Positions 12,975 through 25,400 of a DNA stretch of 60,000 nucleotides are shown piece after piece. The stretch is from Lineus longissimus (Eukaryota; Nemertea; Pilidiophora; Heteronemertea; Lineidae). Position 1 is the stretch's first letter. Each line of letters opens with the position of its first letter. Where the stretch lies: assembly GCF_910592395.1 (NCBI RefSeq), contig NC_088314.1, positions 436,001-496,000 on the forward strand, written 5' to 3'. Below the pieces are notes generated by a model, which saw only the letters and a program-made list of their open reading frames with translations, had not been told where the DNA came from and did no database searches. A program made the position numbers and the translations under genes.

Positions 12975-15900
12975 CGAGTAATGTGTTGTATGAGCAGTTC
13001 ATTTATACCAAGGATGCAGAGTACCTCTTTCAAGACCTACAGTACCCACAGTTGCTGTGGCCTTACATAGCCTTACAAATCTCAAGCAAACTTCCGCAGG
13101 TAATCATCAAGGAAAACCTGCTCATTTGAATACCTTCTAATTTCCATCGTCTATATGAGGCGTGAATGCTGGAGTAACTTCTTGTCACCATCCATCGATC
13201 AGAATGGCCGCCAAGGCACTATCTTCGATCGCCATGTTTGTTCCTGTTACGGCAAGAATCGGTGATGGATTTAGTGGAGTTCTTGCTCCTTTGAGGATAA
13301 AAATCACGGATCAATTTCTGCGCTCAATTTTGTTGCCATGTTGCGGGGATAATCTAGCGAATGAATTGTTCTTATTGGATCTTGGTATCGATCTATGCCA
13401 AGTCAATAGAACAGGCAATTATCAGACGTATTAACCCTACATCGTCTCACGGCATAATGCTATTGTGTGGAAATATGATGATATGTCTCATCTTCTTAAG
13501 GAGATGACTTGTGGAAGTAAAGAAGCCATGAAGTTCTCATCGGGTTTGGTTCCTTGCCCAACGTAATCCAATGCTCCTTGGTGCTAATGATGTTCACAAT
13601 CCAATGGTCCTGGGTTCGAACCCTGGTCTTGTCACTAGTGCCCTGATCGAGTTCAAGCTCTCTGGCTTACAGCCATCTCTCCACTTGATTCACTTGCCCA
13701 GCTTTCTGGCTCACAGCCCTCCTTCCATATGATTCCCAACGCAGCCAAACAAAGTGGTCAGTACTTTGCCTGTTCAGCCAGCGTGATGGATGCGTCCACT
13801 AATGGCCGCTACCAAGCATTCAAACTAGTGGTAAACAGTGTTTAGGTCTTGCCTGTCAAAGATCGTTTCACTAATGCCTGGGAATGGTTGGAGTTGGCCA
13901 GTTTAGCGGAGAAACGGTTGACCTAAAGAGATTGTAAGCTGCATTGCTTTTGGATAAGCAGTTTAAGGCGAGGATGCTGAAGGGTAGCAATGTTCTCTAA
14001 GCTTAACTCGTGAAGATTTTTTGACACTGAAAAAATTCAACTCTGAAAGATGAAAAAATATTAAGCCCAAATACTATCTCACTTTTTTCAAAAAGCACAA
14101 TCACTGAGAGTACACCTGAACGATCCAAGTATTAAGACTGATAGTGGGTCTGGCGTGTCTAGGTGGAAGTCTATAAACCAAGGACTAGTTGACCCTGCTC
14201 ATTCTCCGCTGTTGATTTGATTGACATCAAGCCAGTACCTCCCGTTGTGCTCACTGCTGGTGTTTATCTGGATAAGTCACTTGTTCCATGCCAGAAAAGG
14301 TACACGTGCAATTCGGAAAACAATGCCTAGTTCCAAACTAACATCTGTTATAAAACACTTATCGTGGCTTGGTAACAGGCTGCAGCTTTAAACAGCTGTT
14401 GTATCCGAACCATCCAAAGCAAATTGTGAAAGCAAGGATTGATCAACACGTGATCCCAGTGGGTTAAAATCAATTAATAGTTATTCGCATGCAGAGCCAT
14501 GGATGGAACATGAGCTAATAAATAGATTCAGATATCTGATATGCTGAAATTGATATTTTTGAAAAAAAATCACTGGTTTCTTGTCGAAACACTTGGCAAG
14601 AGGATGAGATGGAGTTTTTACCATAGAATATCTGCAGTACAATTTGGATGGCTCCGTCGATATATCAATCGTATGCGGTATGAGTGCCTGCCCTAAATGT
14701 CAGCCAACATACCGCGAAATGGCATCAACGAGGTGTACTGAACTGTTTCTGGGAAGATCTGGGAATCGATGTTGAATGGTGTCAGAACCACTTCTTGTAT
14801 GAGACGTCAGTTCGTGGTTGGTATCTTTGATGGATGCTGTGCTTCACAGTGATTACATAATCATGTTTTGCAACACCTTTCTCTTGATCAACTGAGATTT
14901 GTATGGGACCAGCTAACGACCCATCTCATGTCTTCTCCAGGGTACCTTTGTATACCTCACTGTGTCAGTGGCAAATCAAAGGAAAGAGCTTGTAACACTT
15001 GTGCATCATCGCCCTGGTGATCCTGTAAGAAAGACACAACCTGTTGCTTTCATGCCCAGTGGGTAACCTGACCACCTCCTGATCTAACAATGAACGATAT
15101 GTCACCACGAATGGTATGGGGTAAGCAAAAGCCTATCCCAGTCGAGTAGTCTACATTATCATTTCAGCCTTTTGAATGTTTACAAATGATACCGTCTGGC
15201 ACACCGGTGAGGCTTTCCTTGTTGGTTTATATGAATGATGTCCCCATCAGGTCGGGTTACTCGGGTAGACAGGATGGCTCCATTCTGCAATATGAATCAG
15301 AATCCATTATTGAGTTCTTTGAAGTCTTGCTGAGCTGTGTCAGCGACTTTCCAATGTGGAGGAAATGGTTACAAGATGGTTTAAGTCGATGGACGTCCAA
15401 TGGGTCCGCCTTCTTGTCATACGACTTCCTATTAGCAGAGTTGGCCAACTGAGTAAGTCATGGAAGATGTCACGAAGACAACATGTTAGTGTTTGGTGTT
15501 TTGAGTGTTGTTTAGCGTTGAGTTTTTGTTGTTCAGCTGCACACTGCAGACAAGCGAATCCAACAATGTTGTGCTGGTAAGGAGAAAACCTGGAAAAGAT
15601 GTTTTAGTTAAACGTGGTAATCTACCATTCGATTGGTTTAGGATACTTTGGCATGTGATAGACTGGATAGGCCCTTAGCCTGTTGAGAATAGCTTTCAAC
15701 CTCTAAGCAGGCTTTGTTAGACTGTTGACCGAGCTGGCGTTTAGATGCTGCCGAGTGGAATGATGGCACAGCTGCTGAAAGTTCATAATTGTAGTCATTG
15801 AAGATGATAAATTGATATTATGACAGCCGCCACGGTGAAAAAGTAAGTGTTGTCGGTGTCATAGTCTCCGACTGAAAAAAAAGTTGGCTGAATACTGGTT

Positions 15901-17146
15901 TTGCTTATCATATAAGGAGATCAGCTTCATGCAGGAGCCACGTGTTTATGAGATATGCATCAGCATGGTCCCGATACTGGCTTATCATCATTTCAACTGA
16001 ATGGGTACCACGCCGTTGTCTTCCATTCCACTCTATACATAACTATATACTATAAGAATTTTCTGCTCAAATGTTCGAATTTAGTCCATCAACTTGTTGC
16101 CAATTATACCCAAGAGTTGTTTCATAACTGAACCAACTTGAGGTCCACTTTGATGTCACTCCCGACTCCACTTCATTCCTTTCGACGTCTGCCTTACAAC
16201 GATGGAGAATAATCCACAGCGGTACAACGTGCCGAGTCACCATCAATCATACCGAGGCTGGTAACCATTGGAAACCTGTAAAATGTCAAATTCCCGAACG
16301 TGGCTTATTCCAGATGGCATCTCGCCACGTTGAAAGACAGGTGTCTCTGAAGTGTAACGTTCGTCTCTTGGTTGCCTCGACGTGTTCCACTTGATTGAGT
16401 CAAGATTACCCCTTAGTATATGATAAGCATTTCATTTCTTGAATGTCAGACTCGTCTTGGATGATGAATATGGCGGAGGCGTTGGGGAGTGCGACCGTAA
16501 ACATCGTGAGATGGATTTCATAGGTTTTGCAATAAAATAGCTCATAATTCTTATGATGAAATAGAAGTTCGATCAGAATGCTTTTCTTCAGCTTGTGATA
16601 AATCACACTATCAGTTGTTACAGCTGGTGTTTAAATCCGTAAATGCGACAGTATTTTATGAGGCCGGTTTGTATGAGAGGCCACGTCCAGCTCTGAGATG
16701 GTTTGTAAAGAGGCCATCTTATCCCATCAGCCTACCCTCCTTTATTGGTATTCAGCCAAACTCTCGCCAAAAGTAACGTTGAACAGACACCTTTCTATTC
16801 TCTTTGAACGCTTCCCAACCTGTTGTCTCAAAGCCCACAGCCATATTTTCTCAAGCTGGTCATGTATTTGTGTAGGATGTATGTAGAGGCTGAGTTTCTT
16901 TTCAAGGGCATGTCATGTTTTCGCATGGGAAGTGCGCTAAATCACACCCGTGATTATCAAGAAACAATATTTTTTAGTACATCTTATATCGTCTTGATAC
17001 AATGGCAAACTTGCGATATTAGGTGGAGTGATACAATACTGATGTCACAATAGCTGTTACTTGTGCTAATCCTCCCATTTTAACCACTCTTCTTTTGTTC
17101 TTTCGAAACAGTTTCAATGTATGTTTTTCTCACGCCATTATGACAG

Positions 17147-17180
17147 TGACCTTGAAATGACCTTCACTAACCTTGACCTT
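17147..17180 (-). promoter_or_regulatory. Perfect DR5 nuclear-receptor motif just upstream of a Kv4 exon
   Basis: TGACCT at 17147-17152 and 17158-17163 are separated by five bases. Read on the minus strand this is AGGTCA-n5-AGGTCA, the textbook retinoic-acid-receptor/RXR arrangement. A third half-site, TTGACCTTTG, lies at 17173-17182. The group is 17-50 bp before the exon and overlaps the region expected to hold the branch point. Sequence match only; no evidence of binding. Confidence 0.4.
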
Positions 17181-17196
17181 TGCTTTCTCTTTCCAG

Positions 17197-17359
17197 TTAC
17201 GGTGACATGGTGCCTTCTACAATCACCGGCAAGATTGTCGGCGGTGTATGTTCACTCAGTGGAGTTTTGGTTATCGCTCTTCCAGTTCCTGTTATTGTTT
17301 CAAACTTCAGTCGAATATACCACCAGAACCAGCGTGCGGATAAGAGGAAGGCGCAAAAG
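17197..17359 (+). CDS. KCND (Shal): Shal/Kv4 potassium channel, exon with end of selectivity filter and S6
   Basis: This internal exon encodes the last base of the first glycine of the GYGD selectivity filter, then YGDMVPST, the S6 helix with [17 protein letters not shown], and the start of the cytoplasmic tail ([15 protein letters not shown]). The PVPV bend and NQRADKR(K/R)AQK are hallmarks of Kv4 (Shal) channels, which carry subthreshold A-type potassium current in neurons and muscle. The acceptor is CTCTTTCCAG ending at 17196 and the donor is AAG|GTAACA. The exon enters in phase 2 and leaves in phase 0. As I recall, vertebrate KCND2/3 genes have an intron at this same place inside GYG. Everything N-terminal to it is outside the window. 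Confidence 0.97.
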
Positions 17360-18302
17360 GTAACACAAAATTTGCTCCATTTGTTTTAAGCTATATCACT
17401 GATGGGCGTACGGTGTGCAAGTTGGATTGACACGGATACTACGTTTGCATTTTGTGCCATTATATTGCTTGCTCTGTTTCAGTTTGTATCAAGCCAGAAT
17501 GGACTTCTCCTAACGGCAGAATGTGACCCATTAGCCTTCCACCTTTTCCCGAACTGAAGCTCGGAGTTAACAAAATGTTAAAGAACATTTCAAATTTCTT
17601 GTCAACCAATGTATAGTCTAGGTCCATGGCGTTATACACTGTTAAGCTGACGACACGTTATTTAAAAAAGAAGTCTTAACTGTTTTCAGGTTGTTTCAGC
17701 ATCTCTTCATTTCAGCACTACCAAGGGTTCGCCTCAAATCATTGGAGATAGTACTTAAATAGGCACTGTCTCAGGATTCCATTGTTATAATGATTATTTT
17801 CAGAAATATCAGCCAAACTTTCCTGAAAGCAGTGCTAGTCCTCATCAGTTAATGATATAATCAGATAAGAGTGGAGTTCTAACAATCTGCATTATTGATA
17901 GAAGATTACATCTGTGCCGACTCGAATTCTCATTTTAATGCAATTAGGGGCAGAAACAGCACGAGGCTTTTTAAATAATCTATTTAGTGTGTTCCCCTGC
18001 GAGTATCTGTGGGGCGGCTTTAGCCAAGAGAGATGCCAATACCGACAAAGGAACTGGAAATAAAGGCAAGGCAGTTTCATCCGTTGCACTTTGGCACTTT
18101 GAAATCTCTTGGAAATATCTCGGAAGCTCTTGATATTATTTATTGATTACTGCGGAAGATTTCTAGTCAGCAAAGTTCACTGCTGGTTCCGATGCTACTG
18201 CTGCCATCTGAGCAAGATAAGCCCTCTACTATTAAACCTTTAATGAACATTCGATGTTAGTCGAGTTTGGAAGTTAAGCTGAGGAAATTAACATCAAAAT
18301 CA

Positions 18303-18321
18303 TCTGTCTGTCTGTCTGTCT
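18303..18321. repeat. TCTG microsatellite
   Basis: About 4.5 units of TCTG in a row. Confidence 0.8.
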
Positions 18322-21300
18322 TTGACCTGCTATTCAAAAAGTCACCGGCGCTAGCGTTTGTCGATGAAACGTTGAACTGACTCATCTGATTAGCTGTATT
18401 CATGTATTTTTGGGCTTGGTGTAAATGGATGGATAATTTGCGGCAATGAATGCAATTTGTACGCAAACATCAAGGGGTTAATGGAGACCTATTTGCGAGT
18501 GTTTTTGTTGAAGCAAGTCACAGCATCCAAAAGAGGAATCAATCACGCCATATTCTCACTCCTAATGGCCCCGAAACCCATCCCATTAAACCAGATTGAC
18601 CTCTGACCTTTCAAATACATTCTTGGTCTCCTATCGCGTTTGTACAGAAGATGTATGTCCGCCTTGGGACGTACATCAGTGAGGTCCTTGTCAATAATGC
18701 TGCCGCTCCTCATCAAGTCCCGTGGAGATCCATGCTAGGGCATTACACTCGTATTACTCGTGATGAATTGGGACTCGAGCTTACACGGACTGTTTGCACC
18801 GAGCAGTGATACGTTGATCACAAATATCACTGTCAATATCAAAATTGATGTTGGTAGGATATGGATTTTTGTGACAACCTTGACTTTGGTTTTGCCGCCA
18901 GAAGTGTTTCAAAAACCATGATTTTACTGGTGTGGTTTGTGTGTGGTATGGGAATGGTGGTACATTGATGAGGATCAGTGATCCATGCGATTGGTTCGAC
19001 CAGTAGAATACTCTTCAAGTAAGGCTTTGGAGAAGAACATTCAGCTATCTTTTGATGTAATCTGCATACACCCCCATCGGACCAAAATCACTACCTGACT
19101 TTCCCTCCATTGAGACCGCCAACAGTTGGACATGCATCCAATCTGCGATGAGCTTTCAGAGTAAACAGCGTGCCTTATCTTATCACGATCCTCATCCGCA
19201 TTGGCTGAAAGATATGACTGCGAATTGAAAACAACTGATTAAACCTCGGTGTCCTTCCCTTGTGGGCAGCAATGTCATGCCTGCCAGGCTACGAGACCAT
19301 CCTCGGTTTGTGCCTATTCCATGTACCTACGACTCCTGCTAGGATGGTGAGCAAGTCGTATGGCTGATCAGTCGAACCCGCAACTTTCTGCATTGGACAT
19401 CTGACGATCTCTGTTGAATAATAATTTGATTTGATCCAACTGGTACGACTCGCCCAAGGTCTTTGAAAGAACACCCACCGCTTCCAAAATTACCATATCG
19501 ATACTCTTCTCAATCAATCTACCTTGTCGAGACTTGCCTTATGTCGTCACTTCAATATCGCCCGCCAGTTTCACGGCAGGTACATATCAGGTCAATCAGA
19601 CTTATTAGAAAATACCATCCTCATCCGATGTGATTACAAGACTCAATGATTAAACCTGCCCGCCTTGAACAGTCACGACTGGCTGTCACTCGGTAATCAC
19701 TCGTTGATTGCTTCAAGTTCTGGCCACAGGAGATGGTCAGAGTAATCAACGCGTAGCTTTTGTGGATTGCCACATTGGTGAACCAGGTGTTGAAGGAGTT
19801 GAAGTGATGGTGGAACATTTAGACCTTGAGATAGTCAGATCCTCGAAATCAAATCTCCCCGCCTTATTGGCAAAATTACCAAGTCTGATTCGTTCTTGAC
19901 TACGTTAGCGACTTTCCTTTCCTCGACTTGCACCTCAGTGCTGAGAGCCTTTATCATCTTGGTCATGTCAATTGTTGCAGAATCAAGAAAGCTTCCGCCT
20001 GGAAAGCCTCTGGTTGGTTTGCTCTCAGTGGACTGCACCAACGTACTCTGATGTTTACCACATGAACCAGAGTCCAAACCTCTCTCCGTCTCCGACGTGA
20101 AGATCAGGCCAAAGTCAACTGATGTTTCCCGGTCTTACCGGCGTCAGTCATGAAATCAGGCTAACAGGATTGAACCAAATACCTACCTTGTGTAGCCTAC
20201 TCTGGTTGTGTCCTGGACTATCTAGTCATTCAGCCATGTGCTTACCGGAGTCTGGAAGTGTCTTGATGTCTCTTCAACAAACAGTTCTGTGTCTTCTGAG
20301 TCTCAAAAGTGAATGCAAGGGGATTTAAGTGCCTGACAGTCACCTCCACAGATATCATGGAAATGAGTGAGTAATGACTCCGCTGTCAGCCACAATGGAC
20401 CATCTTCTGATTGCAGAAGACGTGTGGCCAGAGCTAAAAAGGGTCTCTTCAGCGATCGTCGTGCCAATCAATCTAACAAGATTGCTCCTGTGTGAATGTG
20501 ATGATTGAACCCAACTCGACTTGTGAAGATGATTCCATCGACTCCGCCATGCCGTGGACCATCCCTGATTAGGTCTATATTTAGCCACACTCGAGCGGTG
20601 GGAGCGATTGCACACATGTTGCCCATCGGCTATCGAGGAAAAACGGTCACAGCTTCGTGACTCTTGTGGGTTTCGCTTTCTTTAGGACTCTACTTCACCT
20701 CTATGCCGCCTCTAATGAACAAGGAATGACCGTGCTTCTTCCTTTATGAATAAATGCATCATCATTTGATGGTATCATGGTTGTCTTACCGGCAGGGCTT
20801 GTGACACCCCTTGCTCACCCCTCACTGCGCTCAAAGACTAACATCTCTCATGCCAGCTCATCTACATGAAATGTTCAATAAAGTATCTTACCAGACATTC
20901 AACAGAAAAAAAGAAGAATCAGAACGTCATTTCCATGTAATATTGGCCACACAAAACCGTCCTTCCCAATGCGATGTAACCCAATAAGTGTGTTCATGGC
21001 GGAGACTGTGCTATGTCTCCAAGGGGACTTCAGGTTTTTCTCCACGCTGTTATCTGAGGCTCAATGTGGATCAATATTTACCTCTCTCCTTATGTTACCG
21101 TCAATTGCTTTGCCAATCCTTTATGAGGTCTCATCGACTCATTTTGTAAAAACCATTTCTTTGAGATCGTTTTTCGGTTATATTCTGTGGTATTTAAACC
21201 GAATATGGTTTGCTTTTCTAGCGTCCTGGCATGGTAGATCTCCAATCTAAAGCTCTGGATATTGAATATCCAATCGAGATTTCATGTTCATGATCAGCAT

Positions 21301-21551
21301 CCTGATTTCATGTTAATTCACGCTGCGACTATTGACAGTCATTGATGAATGGAGGATGATATCAGATTCTGGCAAAAAACATGACGAAGAGCTGTGAATT
21401 AGAGCTCGTCCTTGAAAACGGTTGCCATGGAAGTGAATACGTACGATGGCGATGGAAAACCCTTGTGTAAAGAGGCCATATGAACATTTGTGTCAAAGAC
21501 CAAACGTTATGTTAAAGGAACAAACTGTAGTGAGTTGATGTGCAGTGCTTG

Positions 21552-21775
21552 GTTGGCCTGCACTTGTGACAGAAACCTCTTACCGGTTATACCATCATTA
21601 CCCCTGTACAAACTAGGGTTGAAACCCATGTTCACCTCGATATGGACCGAGAGACATCAGCTCTTTGTTGGTCTTCACTTGTAATAGAAACCTCGCACCA
21701 TCAACACTCCTGGGCAAACTAGGCTGGTAACCTATAATGCTCTTCGATATGAACCGAGAGTTATCACTGAGTTGA
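21552..21775. repeat. Diverged tandem duplication, about 116-bp unit
   Basis: GTTGGCCTGCACTTGTGACA near 21552 corresponds to GTTGGTCTTCACTTGTAATA near 21668. The similarity continues through AAACCTC, CAAACTAGG and GAT(A)TG(G/A)ACCGAGAG to about 21775. The copies are clearly related but heavily substituted. Confidence 0.65.
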
Positions 21776-22094
21776 TCTATTTGAGCTCTAAGCCCGGACC
21801 TGAACCGCCATGGGGGCTGCCACAGCCTACTAAGTCACTAATTGGACAACACCCTTGAGTCATGTGAGCCTCTAACACGACATGTCAACCCTGGTGAAGG
21901 TGACTGACAAATACGTCTTCTACGGAAATCTTCTCCTGTGTTGTGAATTAGTCGTTTAAATTCGATTGGAACTACAGTGTCATGTGTTAACCTGACTTAC
22001 AAAGATGCTGGAATGTAAGCCCGTAAGAAGCAGTTAATGCCTCCAATATCTTCCCTATTTTCTTGCTCCAGACAACGATATCTATGTCTTCTTT

Positions 22095-22425
22095 AGAAGC
22101 AACTGTTCATAGTAATCCGATTACCGTCTCACGATACAGGTGCGTGATTACTCTTCCATCACATAACAATCGATATCACTGTCCATCAATTCTTCCGCAT
22201 GGTAAACTTTCCGTGATCGTAACTTGGTAAAAATTGGAAAAATGTGAAATTGGAAATGTCTACAACCAACTGGCGCAGTCTAATTTCTAATTACTGAAAA
22301 AGGATCTCTCATCCAGCAAAGCCAACTGCTCGTAGTAATCCAATTTGTCTGCCCATACAGGTTCATGCCTTTCTTGCACCACCAAGCAATCGATATTACT
22401 GACCACCAATTCCCAGAGTGGACAT
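22095..22425. repeat. Diverged direct repeat, offset about 230 bp
   Basis: A segment with AACTGTTCATAGTAATCCGA (about 22100), ATACAGGT and CAATCGATATCACTG recurs at about 22328-22425 as AACTGCTCGTAGTAATCCAA, ATACAGGT and CAATCGATATTACTG. It is an old duplication with no coding content seen. Confidence 0.6.
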
Positions 22426-25400
22426 TACTCTTCTTGCGGAAAGCAAAAAGCAACCCAATCTACCTGAATAGGAAACTGTGTTTGTCCGTATTCCCTCGTG
22501 GCACATCATGTGGCCGAAATAATTGTTCTCCACTGTTTGGTCTCTCGGTGCTCATCACTATCACTTCGTGGAGACAACCACACCACTCAAATGAAATGAA
22601 CGCATGCAACCATTCAATAATACGGTGGGCATGGAGGATTTCATGGAGTGCCTCGGAACCTGGCTGCAGAGATTGGTGTAAAGGCCATGCTATGCTGTAG
22701 GTGGTTGGTTTGAGGTTCCTGTTGCGTGTATATACCGAATCCCTACCACCATTTATCACGGTATAAGAGTATACAGATGGACAAGTATGAAATGTGTATA
22801 ATCATTTCTACTCTGATAGCCAAGCCCAAGTAGGCTTGAGAACACGTTCATGTAGAATTTGTTAAATCAAGCACAGGTGTTCGTTTATCTTGTGATATTG
22901 ACCCTGGTTTTTGCACCGTCGACAACAGCTCATTCACCAATCCCGTATCGGTGATTGCGATTCTGCATCTCAGAGCATCTACAGCGGTGATCTGTTTGGT
23001 TACTATTGGAGATATACGCCTCGATGGCGGCAATTATCATATATTCAATGCATTAAACATTTCTTTCCCCCGGGAGGTAGAATTTGGCCAATGTGTCGTC
23101 AGAGGTTTGGGCATTACTTCAAGTCTATAAGTGTACGGAGGCAGCATTCCAAGAGAGGCCCGCTGGGATCAAGGGATCGGCTGAAGTATCCACATTTCTG
23201 ACTGCTCATATTCTGTGTCATGTTTTCTAAAGAACTTTCCATGTCAACTCGATAAGACTGCCCGATCTACATGGTCAATGTATTGATCAGTGCCAATCTA
23301 TAACTTCCAATTGTGTCCTGTGCGTATCGCATGCAAAACTCATCCCATTGGGTCAAGGTTGCCATGGTGAGCAACCAATCTAAATGGCCGATGTTAGCAT
23401 TCGCGACAACGAGCGACTTTAAGTTTCGAGTCGTAGCACGGAATATCCTGACTTCGTTTGATGAAACCGGTAGCGGAAATCAACTGGAGATGTTGCTGAC
23501 TCAAACCTTAGAGTAATACTCCAAGCTCAAACGAATTAATGGACATTATGTTAGTTTAAAGAGTTGAAGAATCACCAGACTAAAGTAACTGATGCTGCAT
23601 CTATCAGATGGTGTCATGTTGATCAACGTGTCCATCTGTCCATGGCGAGGTGTTTTTTCATGCTGACCTCTATCAATCTTGTTGTAGCTTGGCAAACATG
23701 ATCTCAGGTTGTGTGTCATGCCTGGTGTCTTGCTCTTATCATCACTCCATCTTTCCAAGAAATTGAACCTTTCGCAACCTTATCTCATTTCAAAGAACAT
23801 GACTTAAAATGAAATGAACCTTCACGTCAAGGCTTAAAATCTCTTCCCTTTCAAGGCATTTGATTCTTTTGGCATTGAAGGTTGGTATGAGATGTTTCTC
23901 AAGGCCAGGTTTATCCAGGCCTTTTTACACTGGGCAGCAGAAAGGTATTTTGGCATCGTCAGACCATTTACCAACCCACTCGCGATATGTACCCATTAGC
24001 TAATGTGGCACACACCATCCTCATCTGGGTGAATGGCCCATGCACAAAGTCATTGGTAAATGCCAGAGTGCGGGTCTCTCATAAATGCCAGTGATGTCCC
24101 ACCATTAGTACCATTTGGTGCCACTAATGACCTGGCGATTTCTCGCTTGAGGATTCCACTGTTGGAAAGCTGCTGAACAGAAGCTGTGCCAACTACCTCA
24201 GTATTCCTTATTTAAAGGTTGTTTGACCTGCAATATCAAGTCTACCCAAAGAGACAATGTAAAACAAGTTGTGTGCACCTCTTGTCCAAGGACCACATTA
24301 TAATATCCAATTACTGCCACGAACTGACTACTGAGTATAGCAGATTAACCCGTGTAGAACACCAATCATTTCAAATGTCAGAGAGTCATTATTATCTCCA
24401 TAAATGGCTGTTAGATCTTCAGTGATGTCGCTTTCTCCTAGTGTCTCATTAACAGATGATAGATAATATTTCCCCGCTTTGATAGATCACCTGATCAAGG
24501 CCATTCATCTCATCGATGTTTGCAACAAGATAGTAGAGTTCTCGATGTGTTGGATCTCTCCGCATAGGAACTGCCAGCCTCTCGAAATAGCAGGAAAATC
24601 ATTGCAAACCTTGATGATGAAAGTTGATGAGGGAATGGATCGATTTTATGGCTGGTTTAAAAACATGTGAAATAGATAACTCCGACGGGTGAATCATGAA
24701 GAACAACTGGAGAGTTGGAAAATTGGCAGGTTTGATTTCTAAGAGTGAATGCCTGTGCAACTTACCAACTGGACTAGCTAATGGTCTGTGACATTCCTGC
24801 TAAAACAATGCTCAATATAATATTCCCCCTTATAAACTGGTGAATAATCATATGACACATGTCATATCGATAAATTCCCCCTCATTTGGCTCATGTATAC
24901 GTGTATGTACGATACCACTTGATGGCCCTTGGAAGTCTATTATTGCCTCTAAATGATGATAGTGGGACATGCAATATTGATATCGATGCGGGCTGCGTGG
25001 CCATCAAGCAGAGAAGTGTGCAGTGCATCCCTGATGAAATCATTTATATATGAGAAAGACAATGAATGCATCGCCCTGGTGGTTATTGTCACCGAGATGG
25101 CAGTATGTTTTGACTCAAGGTCAGACCAGGTAAATGCCCTTCAATAGTACAAGACTGCTGCCAAAGGGTTGTAGGTTGAAATCCACTCCCTGATTCGAGA
25201 AATGCATTGGTACGGCTTCAACGGCAGAAGGGAAACTGGCATTTTGCTCTGTGGTGTTGAGCAGATTAGTATCACACCTAAACCAGAAATGGATATATGG
25301 AACCACTTGCAATCTTATATTGCTGCTAGGACTATATCTACACCATCAACGAAAGAAAGCGACCACAGTCAATAGAGGATAATAGATGACGCTAAATGGA

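Larger units (their letters stand above)
1..17196 (+). other. Non-coding sequence upstream of the first visible Kv4 exon (probable long intron)
   Basis: I see no recognisable coding exon here. The next exon to the right starts inside the Kv4 selectivity filter, so the exon(s) for T1 and S1-S5 must be upstream on the + strand. In vertebrate KCND genes these are one exon of more than 1 kb, and no open frame of that size or content is present, so most or all of this stretch is inferred to be intron. It contains the 73-bp array at the left edge, a 13-base G run at 908-920, a LINE-like remnant, a foldback element and several minisatellites listed separately. The rest is unremarkable unique-looking DNA. 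Confidence 0.6.

Noticed and set aside
12619-13002. 127-codon minus-strand frame with SDLGGHS-like repeats, and a plus-strand partner at 12785-13129
   Set aside because: Both are readings of the 21-bp minisatellite; open frames on both strands at once point to repeat structure, not coding.
13565-13640. tRNA-like segment with GGTTCGAACCC (B box) at 13613-13623
   Set aside because: A T-arm-like stem exists, but the acceptor arm does not pair and the A box is poor. It may be a very decayed tRNA-derived SINE, but I could not define its borders.
20355-20615. Protein-like minus-strand frames in the large Kv4 intron
   Set aside because: They look plausible by eye, but no motif was recognised and adjacent frames look equally plausible, as expected by chance at this base composition.
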